Shown: positions 17,261-29,700 of the stretch, piece after piece
Layout of the letters: each line of letters begins with the position of its first letter
How positions within the stretch are numbered: the first letter of the stretch is position 1
From: Aspidiotus rigidus
Taxonomy: Eukaryota; Arthropoda; Insecta; Hemiptera; Diaspididae
Length of the DNA: 64,000 nucleotides
NCBI GenBank assembly: GCA_035079385.1
Contig: JAVHKY010000013.1
Location: 2,170,001-2,234,000 of the forward strand
Reading direction: 5' to 3'
Made by a program: the position numbers and the translations under genes
Notes under the pieces: model-generated
What the model saw: the letters and a program-made list of their open reading frames with translations, nothing else
Told to the model about the DNA's origin: nothing
The model's database searches: none

Positions 17261-18375
17261 TACATATTATGTACATAGACACTTCACTAACGTAAGTAAA
17301 TCAAGTTCATCAGCCTACGCGTAATATCTCTTAATTTTCCTCAAAACTTTGATGCTATTTTTACGTTTACGTAAACTGGCGTCTAGTAGTGCCGATTCGC
17401 TTTTGCTTTAGGCCGTTATTGCTTTCTACTTATGTTTCGGTAAACTAACGCGCATATGTAAGTCAATTGTCGTTTATCGTCACCCGTATAATTATATTAA
17501 ATAATTTTATACCTTATTTAAGAGGCTAAGAGCCCCTTATTCAAGACGACAAACGCTGCCCGACTTACCTGAATTTACGATCACTCTTCCGATACGTCAT
17601 AACCACCAACAGCTCGAGAAAAAAAAAGTTGAGGAAGAATATAAAAGCTTGTCTATCTGTATCAAATTTACAGAATAATGAAATCGTAATTGCGATCCTT
17701 AGTATTCTGTCATCTCTTGTAGTTGTATCATTGATGAATTGTTTTAATATTATTAAATCGGCTTTACGAAAAATTTCTATAATCCTGTAAAATAATATTT
17801 ATTCTGTCTCGTGTTTCGCTGACAAGTTCATAATTTTAAAGCTAATAGGTAAATAATAACTGATTTTTTCGCGGGGAATCCAGTATCCGTTTTGTTGAGG
17901 GGGGGGTGGATGGCGAAAACAAGCGGATCCCATATTTTGTTCAAGAAACTACCGTGCACAACACTGGTCCTGTCACGACAAAGAATTCTGTAGGCAATTT
18001 TCAGATTGATTAGAAGAAAGAGCATCATCGAAGTTGGTGAAATCAAAGGATGACTGTAATTTTGCTCCTGACCAATGTAGAAGACGCTCAAATCTACAGA
18101 GTTTAAATTATTGACAGTTCCCGTGGACGACAAGGTTCATATTATCCTGTCTCTACAAAACCATTGGAAGTTTTGAATTTTTTCCAGTCTTGCTGACCAC
18201 CGGATAGTGTTTAATCTGAACTTTCTTTTATTGTCAATTTGTAGGACCCTTGTAACTTGTTTCCCAAGACACCAGGAGCCTTGCTTCTTTTTTTTTTACT
18301 TCATCGAAGGACGTGGCGTGCAATGGCTGGTTAACGATAAAATTTGAAGCAAATTTAGTCCAGAAATTACACAAA
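17261..18375. other. Intergenic spacer
   Basis: It contains an isolated plus-strand TATAAAAG at about 17641 with no convincing frame after it. Around 17868-17905 is a GCGGGGAATCC...TTTTGTTG end of the dispersed repeat family also seen at 31752, 35483 and 38822. Otherwise nothing was recognised. Confidence 0.4.
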
Positions 18376-18381
18376 TTTTAA

Positions 18382-18720
18382 CAGGGAACCCGTTCTATGG
18401 GGGGGCTTTTTGAGAAATTTGGCGTGCGCCGTACGCCGTCCAACAAAAAACTATGAAAAATTTCGACTCTCGAGCTATATATGATAGGAGGGGAACTTAG
18501 AAAAATTTCGATTCTCGAACCATACATGATAGGAATTTTTCCAATTCTCCCTCTCATAATAATTATATAGCTCGAAATTCGAGAAAAATTTAGACTCTTG
18601 AACTGTATTCTACTAGGCTTATAGTAGGTCTAAACCTTTTTTATACTGGCTTTATCTAGGTCTAGACTTCCTTGAATTCTCAATACTAAACCCCATATGA
18701 CTCAAAAAACAGGTTCCCTG
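18382..18720. mobile_element. Inverted-repeat element with CAGGGAACC ends and internal minisatellite
   Basis: 339 bp. It opens with CAGGGAACCCGTTCTAT just after TTAA, and closes with AACAGGTTCCCTG. Inside are two 45-bp minisatellite units and a GCGTGCGCCGTACGCCGTCC block. Only the left side keeps TTAA. The same family occurs at 37885-38290 and 59097-59390. No protein is encoded. Confidence 0.75.
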
Positions 18721-21654
18721 CGTTCCTCGTTTAACTTCGTTAAGGGAGCCCTCGTTTTTTTTTGGCGTTCAACCCTTAGGTCTTTTGGAGCAATATGAAA
18801 TATGAATGTCGATATCAATTAATTTTTATGGTTATTTCAAGTTATAGTATTTTTATAACTGATTAGCTGTTATTTTCCAGGAGATGTCATCAGCTGCATG
18901 CCATTAAGAAAAAAATTTAGATGCCATGCAAATTTTGCAATGACAGCGGGGAACCCACAATTTCTGTACCCCGCGACAAAAGAGGTATCCCTAAAATTAA
19001 AAGTTGGACGCGAATGCTCTCGCGTTTGCATGTTTTTCAAGGTTGAAAAATTTTTCAATTCCCCTCATTTATAGGTCAGAAATTGAAATTTTTACAAGTC
19101 CCTTTCCTATCATATATACCTAGTGCGGAAGTCGAAATTTATCATGTATATAGTTCCAAGGTCAACACTTTTTCAAGTTGTGTAACCTTAGGTTGATGAC
19201 CCTCATCAATCTCGGACGCGATTGATGAACACTTCTTATCGTCAATGAAAGTTCCTTAAAACCTTTTTTTCATCTTCTTCGAATGAATTTCAAGATGCTG
19301 ATAAATTGACTGCCATGTGGACGAGTTACAGAACTTTTTTCAACAAAAACTTGAATTATTTGATGACGTTACTCTTGGGATAACACTTTTTTATCTCTTG
19401 AAAAGCATAACTAAAGCACGTCTAGTCAAAATAATCTTGACAAATGAGTCTGTAATCAAAGAACAAAACGCTATTCATACTTGCACCCTTCAATACATTT
19501 ATTGAACCGAAGATTTTATTGTTTTATTTCTTTTAGTGCTAATTACTGCATTAAAACTTGTATTTCAACAAAAAAATAGACAATACCTACCTCCATAAAT
19601 TAACACTGAAAATAATTCAAAATAGAATATTTTTTTAGCAAAAATAAAAAGTTGTCCGGTGTTGCGGAAGAAATTGATGAGACAAAAAATGAGAAATTTA
19701 CATCATCATAGGTAATTTAATTATATTGAAAAGAGATAAACATGAAACCCTAATTACTAAACAAAATTTTATGAAACTTTGTAACCAACTTGAGCCTTGA
19801 AAATCACTTGAAGAAGAAAAACGTCACTATTATTAATATCTTTTTTATTTTTATTGTGCACCACGTAATTGGCCTAAACACGCTGTGTACAAGCACACAA
19901 AAATATGAAATAAAATGAATCAAAATCAATCATAGGTACCTATGTGAAATTTTACAGCAACATCGCTCTATCCTCTAAATCTTACAGCCTCTCTCATGAG
20001 TATTAATAATTTCCTTGTTTAATCTTCCACGATGAATAAATGGCCCTCAGATCTCCATCTTTGCCTTTTAAATGAATATTGCAAGATACTTTGGTATTCC
20101 TGTAAAATTTCACATCTGATTGATTTTATTGATTTCCTTTTTTTTAAGTCATTTTTAATGTGAGTTGATTACAGTTTTTTTAAATTTTGTTCAGTGACTG
20201 CAGTTTCTTCAATTCAGACTCTCGTTTCTTTCTTTTCAGTTCATTTATTATGATAATGTAGACTTTTCTTTTTCAACTCCATCAACTTCGTCAGCAACAC
20301 CGATTTCGTTTTTTCAAAAACTATTTTATTCAGAATAGGATTTCCTCTTTCTCCCTTAGACAACGCCTTTTCGCCGATGACTACAGCACTTCTCTTCAAT
20401 CTTCAAACACTTATCGAGCTTCACGACGATTCCAACAATACTTTAGATGAAATATCTACATAGGCTTCAGACCGATGACCTGTTTTAGGTACTTGGAAAA
20501 ATTGACGAGGAACACAGGGAACCTGTTCTATGGGTCGAATTTGTTTTAGTAATGAGGTTTATAGGCCTATTGAAAACCACTATTAAAAATACGCACAACG
20601 TGACTGATTCTGTGGCTAGTGATGATAATTTCTTCTCTGCGAGTGAGATGATGTGAGGAGTCTTGGGGATGTGAATATTTTTAATTTGGAATCGCTCGTA
20701 TGAATGAGATTTGAGGTATTTGGAGAGCTCGCTGTTGGGTGATGGGGTGCCTGTTTGGCTACTTTGTCGATTTCTTCGTCCTCGGAATGTTCTTGTGGCC
20801 AAGTACCTAGATGAAGAATATTAAAATAGAGTTGGTATAGAAAGTAGCGATGGGAGCGTGAATACAATTTATGAGTGGATGGAGAGAAAAGTGGCTGTGG
20901 ATAACATTAAATGATGCTAGAGAATCGGAGAATGAATTAGAGGTGCGAAAGATGGTGAGGATGTGTGAGTCTTATTGAGAGGTCGATTTATAGAATAAGT
21001 TGGAGTGCTAAAATAATTGAGATTCAAGGGCGGCAAGGCTTAAATTGCAGGTAGATGTGAAAAGTCGTGTGTTGTTTACGCGGCTGCGTAAGCATTTTTA
21101 TTTTTTTTTTTTACGGATTGATCTCTTGTGAGGATGGTGTCGGCAATAATTGGCCCTCAGGCTGTTATCGGCACTACCCCAAAAATAAACTATTTTAAAT
21201 AAATAAATGAAACAGAGCTGAATAATACATTTTTGTCGTGCTCGTCATCTTTTCATGATCTATCCTGCGCTGAGATAACACCTTTCACAAGAAATTGAAA
21301 AGGTAAAGATTATTACACTACTGTATACTTCATATCGACTTTCTCTTTTCTTTCTGTAGAAACGCGTATTTTTTTGTTTTTACCGAATAATACCGAAAAT
21401 TACGTTGTTTTTTTTAACGCGCTGATAAAACTGACCATTAATCATAGGTAAACTAGCTAGTTTAGTCACAGGTTCAAGTCACAGGATGATACTCTGCGTA
21501 CGGAAATTGCACGTAATTTAAAAAAAAAAAATTGTATTATACACGGTCCATCAGCTCGTGATAAATCACCGTTCTTTTACTTCACTCAGCTTCGGCTCGT
21601 TTCGTAAAACTCGGACTCGTGACTAGATATCACTCGCTTTAGGACCTTGTATAA
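18721..21654. other. Intergenic, repeat-rich, no gene
   Basis: Scattered ends of the same repeat families occur at 18944 (AGCGGGGAACCC) and 20514 (CAGGGAACCTGTTCTATGGG), and one partial minisatellite unit near 19085-19135. Short minus frames at 20485-20867 lack family features. T-tracts and AT-rich filler make up the rest. Confidence 0.4.
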
Positions 21655-21660
21655 TAAATA

Positions 21661-21870
21661 CATCCTAACGAACCTCTACAAGGAAACATTAACGATATCT
21701 TTTTTGAATGCAAAAAATTAGAAACCATCAGACAAATTTTATATTCACAAATTTTGACTCTTAACCTTCCCACACCTGTCACAGCTACCAATCTTCTATC
21801 TGTTGAAAATTTCGCAATATTCCCTCACCTTGCACAATTTATTTCTCACCTCCCTCCAGCATTAACCATT
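21661..21870 (+). pseudogene. Non-LTR retrotransposon C-terminal relic
   Basis: A 69-codon frame ends at TAA 21868-21870. It has the HPNEPLQGNINDIFFEC pattern seen at the end of jockey-like ORF2 proteins (a degenerate Cys/His block after RNase H). The 5' side is lost. A T-rich tail and poly-T tracts follow to about 22105. The 60230-60620 fragment may be from a related element. Confidence 0.5.
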
Positions 21871-22059
21871 TAAACTATTCACAATAACTATATACTCTTT
21901 TTTTAAAAAAAATACGGTGTAAGACGAGGCAAGGCCTAGTAGCCACCCTCTACTCCAACCTCTCTTTTTTTCCCTTTTTTCCGCCTTTTTTTTTTCTCCC
22001 CTCTTGATTCTTAAAAAAATTTTCTTTCAAGTTTTGCTATAATCATTATTATTATTATT

Positions 22060-22130
22060 AAAAAAAACTTCCTATTTTTTTTTTTTTTTTTTTTTTTTTT
22101 TTCTAAAACTTTCATTATTTTTTATTTTTT
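22060..22130. repeat. Poly-T tracts
   Basis: Long T runs (about 22075-22105) with short (ATT)n, typical of a retroelement tail or a simple repeat. Confidence 0.7.
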
Positions 22131-22343
22131 TCAGTTGTTACAGTTATTTTTTATGCTTACTATTATGTATTGATTGGATTCTGTTCTTATGTTTTGTTAT
22201 ATTATTTTCATGGTTGAAATGAATGAAGAAGAAAAAAAAAAAACTATTTTAGCACCGATTCTGTCACCTTATTATATATTGGAATATCCGGGCTCTAGTT
22301 GTTATAGAATATTGAAGTCATTCAAACGCACAAGTAAACCCAA

Positions 22344-22350
22344 TATAAAA
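22344..22350 (+). promoter_or_regulatory. Candidate core promoter of the gag-derived gene
   Basis: TATAAAA, followed by an arthropod initiator-like TCAGT at 22364-22368. The spacing is slightly short. Two small upstream frames lie between it and the coding start: ATG-x-x-TAA near 22372, and an 11-codon frame starting near 22518. Confidence 0.45.
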
Positions 22351-22576
22351 CCCTTCTCTTCATTCAGTCAAGATGTCACTTTAAACGTTTTATGAGTCAC
22401 TCGCAAGCACTCCAGAACCAGTTCGTCATTCCGTTGCTAGGTAGCCGTGGTTGCTAGTGTGCAGATATCTTTCCACAACATAAGGGTGTACAGTCGGCAG
22501 TCGTTATCTCTGCGTTGATGCATGTGGATGTTCTATTTTCGTTTGACGAGTGAGCAGGTGTACGACAATTGCGAAC

Positions 22577-24493
22577 ATGTTTCCAATGGGTGGTATTTCT
22601 TCGATTTCGTTGCCTGTTCCCGAAACCATTCGACTAGATAAGGATGCGTCGACTAACGTAAAATATTTTAAAAAACAATGGACACGCTATTGTTTGGCAA
22701 CAGGCATGGACAAAGTTTCGGAAGAAATAAAACTTAATATTATGAGAACAATCATCGGAAAAGAAGCCGTCAACTTCATCGACGTTATGGGTATCTCAAA
22801 TCACAACTGCGATCAACTTTTGCTGGCGTTGGAGGATTATTTCATCCCGAGAAATAAAAATGTTATTTTTGAACGGTAAGACGATAATATATTTTTTACC
22901 CCGCTCATTTTGGTTAAAAATATGGAATGTTTATTAACTATTGGTCCCTTGCTACTTTTCGCTGTACGTATATCCCTTCAACGCTACCACGAACTTATAT
23001 ATATATAATGTTCGTGTGAGGTCTATCACGATTCTTACGTTCTCACATTTCTGAAACAAAATTATTTCAAATTACCTACTGTTGAAAAGACCATCGCAGA
23101 TTTGACGAATATTCCAAATTTAATCACTATTCGAAATTCAAAAATATACAGAGTAAATTTTTGGTATATCGTTATAGCTACTGCTGTCCTGTGAATCCCT
23201 GTGAAGTTCTTTTGTGAATCTTTGATAAATATGACATTCTACGAGCCAAGAAATAAGACAAGAGTACTAAAGTTTGTAAGTTATGAAACAATGAAAAAAT
23301 GTGTAAGAAGTTTTTAGAGATTATTAATTCTTCATCCCACAAAACATTTATTCGTCAACTCGTCAAACCTGAGTTTAAAAAGTATAGGTAAACTATACGA
23401 TTTAAGTGTACCTACTGATCAAAATTAGGTTTAATTTGAGAGTATATGAAAATAATTTTTATTCATACAAAAACTACAAACTGGTAGAATAAAATTGTCT
23501 TTTAATTTTTTCCACTAGAGACAGCTATTACTTTGCCAACGTTTCGATCCATCGATTATTAAGGCATAAATAACTGAATTATAAAATACAATCGAAGAAG
23601 GATTAACTGTTCTGTTTTTCCATGTTTGTTCAAAGTTCCTTCTCCGATTATTTTGTTTTTGTTCTCTCCTTCCTCCTTGTATCACACTTGAATCAGCAAA
23701 TTTATTAAGTGGAATGTAAGTAGGTATCTAAAATCCGCGATATGAATTTTTTTTCCCTCATTTAAGCTGCGGATTCACATTTTATCCGTTTAATAAGATT
23801 TGGCAATACCTACAATGATGAATGAAATTTAAACTGATTTCTTGCAGGTTTTGTTTCAATTCCATCGAACAATATGAGAAAGAGCCGATTGCAGAGTATT
23901 TGAATCGCATCGGTAAGCAAGCTGTGAAATGCGAGTTTACGGAAAATATCATCGAAATTGTACGCGATAAATTTATAGCCGGGCTACACGATGACTTCCT
24001 AAGAGATTCTTTGATAACTAGCGAACTAATGTATCTAGATTTCCCGGAAATAGTAGCGTTTTGCAAGGAAAAAGAAAATAGTTCTCTACCGATCCCAGTC
24101 ACCGTGGAAAAAATAAACAATTTTGATTTGAAGCCGATTGTTCCTCCTGGTCTTGAAAAAGTTCTTACTCCACCTTGTGAAACAACTACTGTTGACCCCT
24201 ATAGAATGACGAACGTTCCTTCGAATGATAGATCAAATGTTTCCTCTCCAGCTCTTCCACAAACTACCGTCATTCCTGCATCTTACATTCCTTCCTCAAC
24301 CGTCTCTCAATGTCCTACAACTAGCAAAGATCAGACGATGCCTGATTCGCAATCGTCGTTAATTACTAAAATAAAAGAAGAAAAAATAGACATCGTTGAG
24401 ACGAGTCATCGAGTGCCGCCAATGCCCAGAATGTTATCAAACATTGGCCTCCCTCTGCCTAAGCTCATAAAGTTGGAACATGAGGGTAATTGA
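22577..24493 (+). CDS. Gag-derived single gene (retrotransposon capsid-like), two exons
   Basis: Exon 1 is 22577-22875 and exon 2 is 23848-24493. They join through a 972-nt GT-AG intron inside the Arg codon of FER|FCFNS, giving 314 aa. Residues about 20-190 follow the gag core of gypsy-type elements: KYFKKQWTRYCLATGMD, a DYFIPRNKNVIFER block, YLNRIGKQAVKCEF, then RDKFIAGLHDDFLRDSL. The 190-314 tail is Pro/Ser/Thr-rich. It has no CCHC knuckle, protease or reverse transcriptase behind it. Two sumoylation-type motifs occur in it (TKIKEEK and LIKLEHE). A spliceosomal intron inside the capsid region, a TATA promoter, an AATAAA at 24581 and an intact frame without pol or LTRs together suggest domestication. 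The start is the first ATG in frame. A recently inserted element, or an unusual pol-less one, is the alternative. Confidence 0.75.
22970..23160. repeat. Intronic segment duplicated downstream of the gag-derived gene
   Basis: About 190 bp of intron 1 (from CAACGCTACCACGAACTTAT to the CGAAATTCAA stretch) recurs, diverged and in the same orientation, at about 24807-25025, just past the polyadenylation signal. Confidence 0.7.
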
Positions 24494-24580
24494 TTGAATC
24501 TTAGTGTGACTGCGTTATCTAGGTATTGTGTTATTTTTGTATTTTGCTCGAGATCGACTCATTTTCTGGGTCGCAGTCAA

Positions 24581-24586
24581 AATAAA
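24581..24586 (+). terminator. Polyadenylation signal of the gag-derived gene
   Basis: AATAAA 88 nt after the stop codon, followed by T-rich sequence. Confidence 0.6.
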
Positions 24587-24599
24587 GTTTAGATATTAC

Positions 24600-27500
24600 T
24601 ATTAAGACTCAACGTTTGCGATTTTTTTTTTTTTTTTTTTTTATTCTAAATTGATAATCGGCAAAGAAAACTTAGTTTCAAAACTTGTTAACTGCTCATT
24701 ATAATTTGTATATCTACGTAAAAATGTGTAGTGACGAATTATTTAGAATTTTATTGTACATCTGGTGGGACAGAGGATATTATTTTCATGTTAGCACTGT
24801 AGGTATCCTCTCAACGCTACCACAAGCTTATTTATAATGTTTGTGTGATACTTCTACAGCATTCTATCACTTTCTACGAAGACATGATTCTTCATAGGTT
24901 CTCATACAGTATTTGAAACAACATTATTTCAAACTATCCAGGTACTGTTGAAAAGACTGTCCCAGACTCGGAGGAATATTCTGAATTTAATCATTATGCG
25001 AAATTCAAGAACATACTACTCATATAATATATCATCTGTTGCACCAGATGCACAAAAAAATCCTAAATAATTCATAATTAAGTATAACTTTGAAGATGTT
25101 CTGATTTATGCTAACAGCCAAAGAAAATGTAAATATTTTTCGTAATATTGTTTAAATAAAATAATTTATTTTCGTTCACATGAAATCATGTATGATCGAG
25201 TCCTGTGAACAAGTTTTGTACCTATAATTTGATAGTAAGTATAATTTTATCTGGAGTAATTAGTACGATAACATCGAATAAATAACTCGTTGGTGTTAGG
25301 AAGATGGATTCTATTACTGTTAATTTCTTTAATCATAATTTATCATTTTTCTTTCTGAACTCCGAGTTTCTTCCGGCGGGTATGGACTTCCTCATATCAA
25401 AAATATTTGATTTTTAGCTAAATATTTTTAAGTAGTTTTCAACATACTTAATATTTACCAATAATTTAATATTTGGTTACGTATTTTATTTTTTTAATTT
25501 CTAAAATCAAAAAAGATAAATTCTAATTCTTAGTTTCTTTTCAACAGTGAGATTTGTAAATTTTAATAATGGACTACCTACATTATTTATTCTCAAATTT
25601 TTATACATGATGTAGGTCCCTAGGTAGTCTTTTTAACATTTATTTTATTTGAAATGATTTTTTAAATACATTTGAAATCAGGCCTGAATTTACTTTTTAT
25701 TAAATTTAAGATGAATTGGAGTTGCGAATTAGACTTGTTTTTCAGAGGACTACCTGTAAATGAAATGACATTTCTTTACCCTAGCATGTGACTGCTCAAG
25801 AGACACCCACGGCCGCGTTCGCTGCACTCCCCTCTCCTCCAAAAAATCTATCAAAATTATTTGTGAGTTTCTAATCTACGCTTTCTTCGAAATCACAATT
25901 GCTTTTCGTAAAGTGGCTTATAGGTCAAAATTCAAAGGTCGGAACGTTCTTCCCCGTAGGAACCCTAATTTACTGTTCGTTTATTGATTCAGTGAGCGAA
26001 TAATAAATTTTATTCATGTATCATAATCGCCCAAAACAGACCCACTTTCTGAACCGCTGACACCCAAAATGCTATCTCATCTTTCACATACCGGTGATTT
26101 GTCCCCCTCGTTGACTACTACATAATGGAAATTTTGTTTTTAATTTTTTTCAAAATATCTGGAACTATTTTTCCCATACCAAGATATAGAGCTCAAGAAA
26201 TCTAGACCCAAGAGATCCGCATCTTACCTGGAACCTGAGAGATTTGATTCCTTACTGAAGTAGGTATCGAGAAGAAGAAACTTTTTCAAAGACTGTACAA
26301 AAATTCTAAAAATGCAAGTAAAAATGAAATCCAAGGTAACTCAGAATATGAAGAGTTTACCTGTCGAAAGAGTATCCGTTCCATAAGAATTGAATTGATC
26401 AGGTGCTTTTTGACAGATAACTGCTCATATGTATCTCGAGTCGTAATATTACAACGTATCGTTTGGTAGGCAACTTTTTTTTTTTTTTTTTTTTTTTTCA
26501 TGGATGCATAAGGGCTCTTGGCTTGCCGTCGAGGCAAGAACTCCGAAAAAAAAACATTTCTGCGAGTTTTTGACAGGAACAAATTAGGTACGACTTATTT
26601 CCATAATTAAATATTGAGAGGATTTTGTGAATAATTCCGTTCCGAGTGTTTCATTCATATTTTGTAGGTCATTAAAAATTAGTCATCTTCTTTTGAAAGG
26701 AGAAAAAAGAATCGTGATTTTTTTGTATGTATATTGCACGACTGTTGAACGCAACCCAATTGTATCGACCGGATATTTTGCAGTTGTATAATCTGTCGTC
26801 GTCTCATTCCGAAGAGTTTTTTCGCTGACTTCGTGATTCAAGTCATAAGAGCATTGTTTGATGACTCAATGGCATGCAATTCAACGTACGGTATTATATT
26901 AAGCATATAATTTTACTCCTCGTCATCAGACGCGCGCGCTTTATTTGCAAAAGCCATTTCTCGAAATGTGAAAGGAGAAACTGCTATTTTTTACTAATTC
27001 ATCACTCATATGGAATTAAATACATTGTAAAAAGTAGTTAATAAAAAGATTATTGAAACGAAGTCGTTATTCCATTGTTACGAGTATCAGTTATTGAGAA
27101 TGAAAATACGAACAGGTTTGAATTTTTAAAATTTCACCCATAAATTTTTTTTTTGTAGATTTTAGAATTTCGAGATATTAGATCGGGACCAGGTGCTCCT
27201 TAACGTTAGGCGTAGAAAAACTGACTGAAAATAAAACAAACCAATCGAAGGAAGAGGAAATCGAGAAAAAGATGAATAAGAAATACGATAAGAGAAGGGA
27301 TGGATATGGAAAAGTTGAAATGAGAGAAAAATGGATTTGGGAATACGGTATTGTTGCGATAAGTTATGAGAAGTGAGAAAAGACGCGCACACCACGTCAT
27401 GTCATGTTCTTCCAGTCTGTAACGCATTATGTTCTTGAGGGCAGAATAGAGGAGCTGTGTCGACATATGTGGCCGGAGTTCCTTGAAACGACGTCGATCA

Positions 27501-28640
27501 GGGAGAACATCTTATGCCTAATAAAAAAACGAGTATGAAAACTTCTCATTTGCCTTACATCTCATGATATTGTCCATTATAAGAATATTTTCATGGCTCC
27601 CGAACATCTTCAAAGCATATTACTTTTGAGACTCAAGATTTGCTTGCTTTTTTTTCCGTTCTAAATTGATAGTCACCACCGAGTTCATAATTAGTTTCGT
27701 GACTCGTTAACTACTCGTTATACCTAATTTTCATCTTCGTAAAAATGTACGTTTTCATTTCCCTTTCTTTCGTGGTCAAGAGACACGCAAATACAAAAGA
27801 AAAAAAAAAAGGTGATATTCAAACTACACTATAGAAGATCAAGAGGAACCAGGAGGTCCAGGTAGACGAAACAATATCTGTAAGAATATTCGTAAAAGGG
27901 CCTCGTAGTAAGGCGATCATGATATTCCCACAAATTTGAAATATCTAACTTACGTTTTGAGAGACGGGAAGGGAAGACTTATTGTGAATTCCGGATGTGA
28001 TGAGGAAGACACAAAACAGATTTACGCTCAAGAATTCGTATTCACAAGTACTCATGCGTTAGAATGCAGGAAATAGCTTTTCAAAGATACCCTTGAAACA
28101 CGCATTGTTTCATGAATTGTACGGCTGACTTAAGAGTTATAGAACCCATACTTGAATATATGATAGCGGCTTGTATTGGTTTGTTTCTTTTCTATTCCCT
28201 AAGCTCCGACCTGAAATCATTCTGCTACGTGCTAATATTCACATCTATAACTTCAAAAATTGCGATTATTAAATAAATGATAATATTAGAGCAATCAAAA
28301 ATAAACCTATTCTCTGTACAGCACGGAACAGATTTTGCTAACCCGCCTCAGGAGGAGAGTCGCTGACGGGTCATCTTTCGGAAGTCCTAACGCCTTGACC
28401 TGCCAACGGCTAGTAGCTTTATGTTAATTACTTCAAGTTCTTTCCTCTTAGATACACTTAAAGAAGTACCCCTCGAAGCAAATTTAGAATTTTCATTGTC
28501 AAGACCAGATCTAGCTTTTGTGAGCTCCGAAGCCAAATTTTTGCGAGGGCGCTCTATCCCATTGAAAAAAAAAAAAGATCCTTATAAACTTCAGTTGGCA
28601 TTATTTACTTTTTAATTTTTTATTGATTCGAACAAAAATC
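24600..28640. other. Gene-poor intergenic region
   Basis: Holds the diverged copy of the gag-gene intron (24807-25025). A second diverged repeat pair, TTCTAAATTGATA...CGTAAAAATGT, is at about 24645-24728 and 27658-27748. Poly-T tracts occur near 24625 and 26478. The minus frames at 27162-27466 are purine/pyrimidine-biased and unrecognised. No gene can be supported. Confidence 0.45.
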
Positions 28641-28649
28641 TATATTATA

Positions 28650-29700
28650 TGGGTATGTACAAATTAGTTTTATTCAAGCTATTATTCAATTTTTATCTTA
28701 TGATATTTTATTATTTATAATATTAATACTTTTAATTGTAATTAGATCTAGATTTAATATTAATAATATTTATTATTTACCAAAAATATTCAAGTTTTCA
28801 ATATACATATAAATTTTTTATTTTTATTTATATGATTAATAATTTTGTTAATAGAATTATTATGACTTGCATTTGATTTTTTGAAAGTGAATCTGAACTT
28901 ATTTCTGGATTTAATTTAGGATTGAGATCAATTAAATTTATAATTTTATTCATAGTAGAATATTTAGATATTATTTATTTTTTTTTATTAATTTAAGAAT
29001 TTTAAAATTTTTTTTTAAAGAATTATATTATAGAAATTTTTAATTTAATAATTTTATTATTATTTCTATGAATTCGAATATTTATTGTATTTGTTTTCGT
29101 TATGATTTAATAATGAAAATTATATGAAAAAACTATTTGTTTTCGTATTTTTATACTTATTTATTATTTATATTTTCATGATTTTTATTTAATAATTTTA
29201 TTGATTATCATTTTTAAAAAATAAATTAAAATAAATATTATTAATTGATTTGCAGTTACAATATAAGGTTCTTTAGATGGTTCAGAACCAATAAAAGAAA
29301 TTTAAATTTTGTATTATAATAAAATATGAATAGAAACTTTTGTAATTTAAAAAAATTTATTATTAAAAATTTTTGATTAATTTAAATTTAGTAAAACAAA
29401 AAAATAAAATAATAATATTATAAGTAAACCTAATAATTTATCATTAATCAAACGTGAAATTGAATAAAAAAATGAAAAATATCATCATGGTTCAATATAA
29501 TTAGGAGTTTTAAATTGGTATTTTGATTGAAATTATCTGAATTTTATTCATTTTTAATGGTAAAATTATATTAATTATAAAAAATATATATAAAAATTTT
29601 AATAATATTAATTAAATTCTTTAAAAATGAATAAAATATTTAATTTAATTTGATCAATATTATTATTTAAATTTAAAGGATTAGATGATTCATTGATATA
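28650..29700. pseudogene. Nuclear mitochondrial insert (NUMT): nad1 3' part and cytb 3' part
   Basis: Extremely AT-rich, about 1 kb. On plus (about 28660-29200), read with the invertebrate mitochondrial code, it gives nad1 landmarks: ESESELISGFN, then RYDLMMK and a W-K-NYL motif, with at least one frameshift between them. On minus (about 29500-29215) a SEPSKEPYI block followed by NIYF is the C-terminal cytb pattern. The two genes face tail to tail, as in arthropod mtDNA where trnS2 sits between them. This arrangement supports one contiguous mitochondrial fragment. Exact ends and target duplications are not visible. Confidence 0.8.

Noticed and set aside
20485..20867. Overlapping minus frames of 83 and 105 codons
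   Set aside because: There are no family features or splice support, and the 3' part overlaps a repeat end.
27162..27530. Possible P450-like exon (KMFSLIDVV) on minus
   Set aside because: The match is short, the frame soon stops and no neighbouring exon or haem motif was found.
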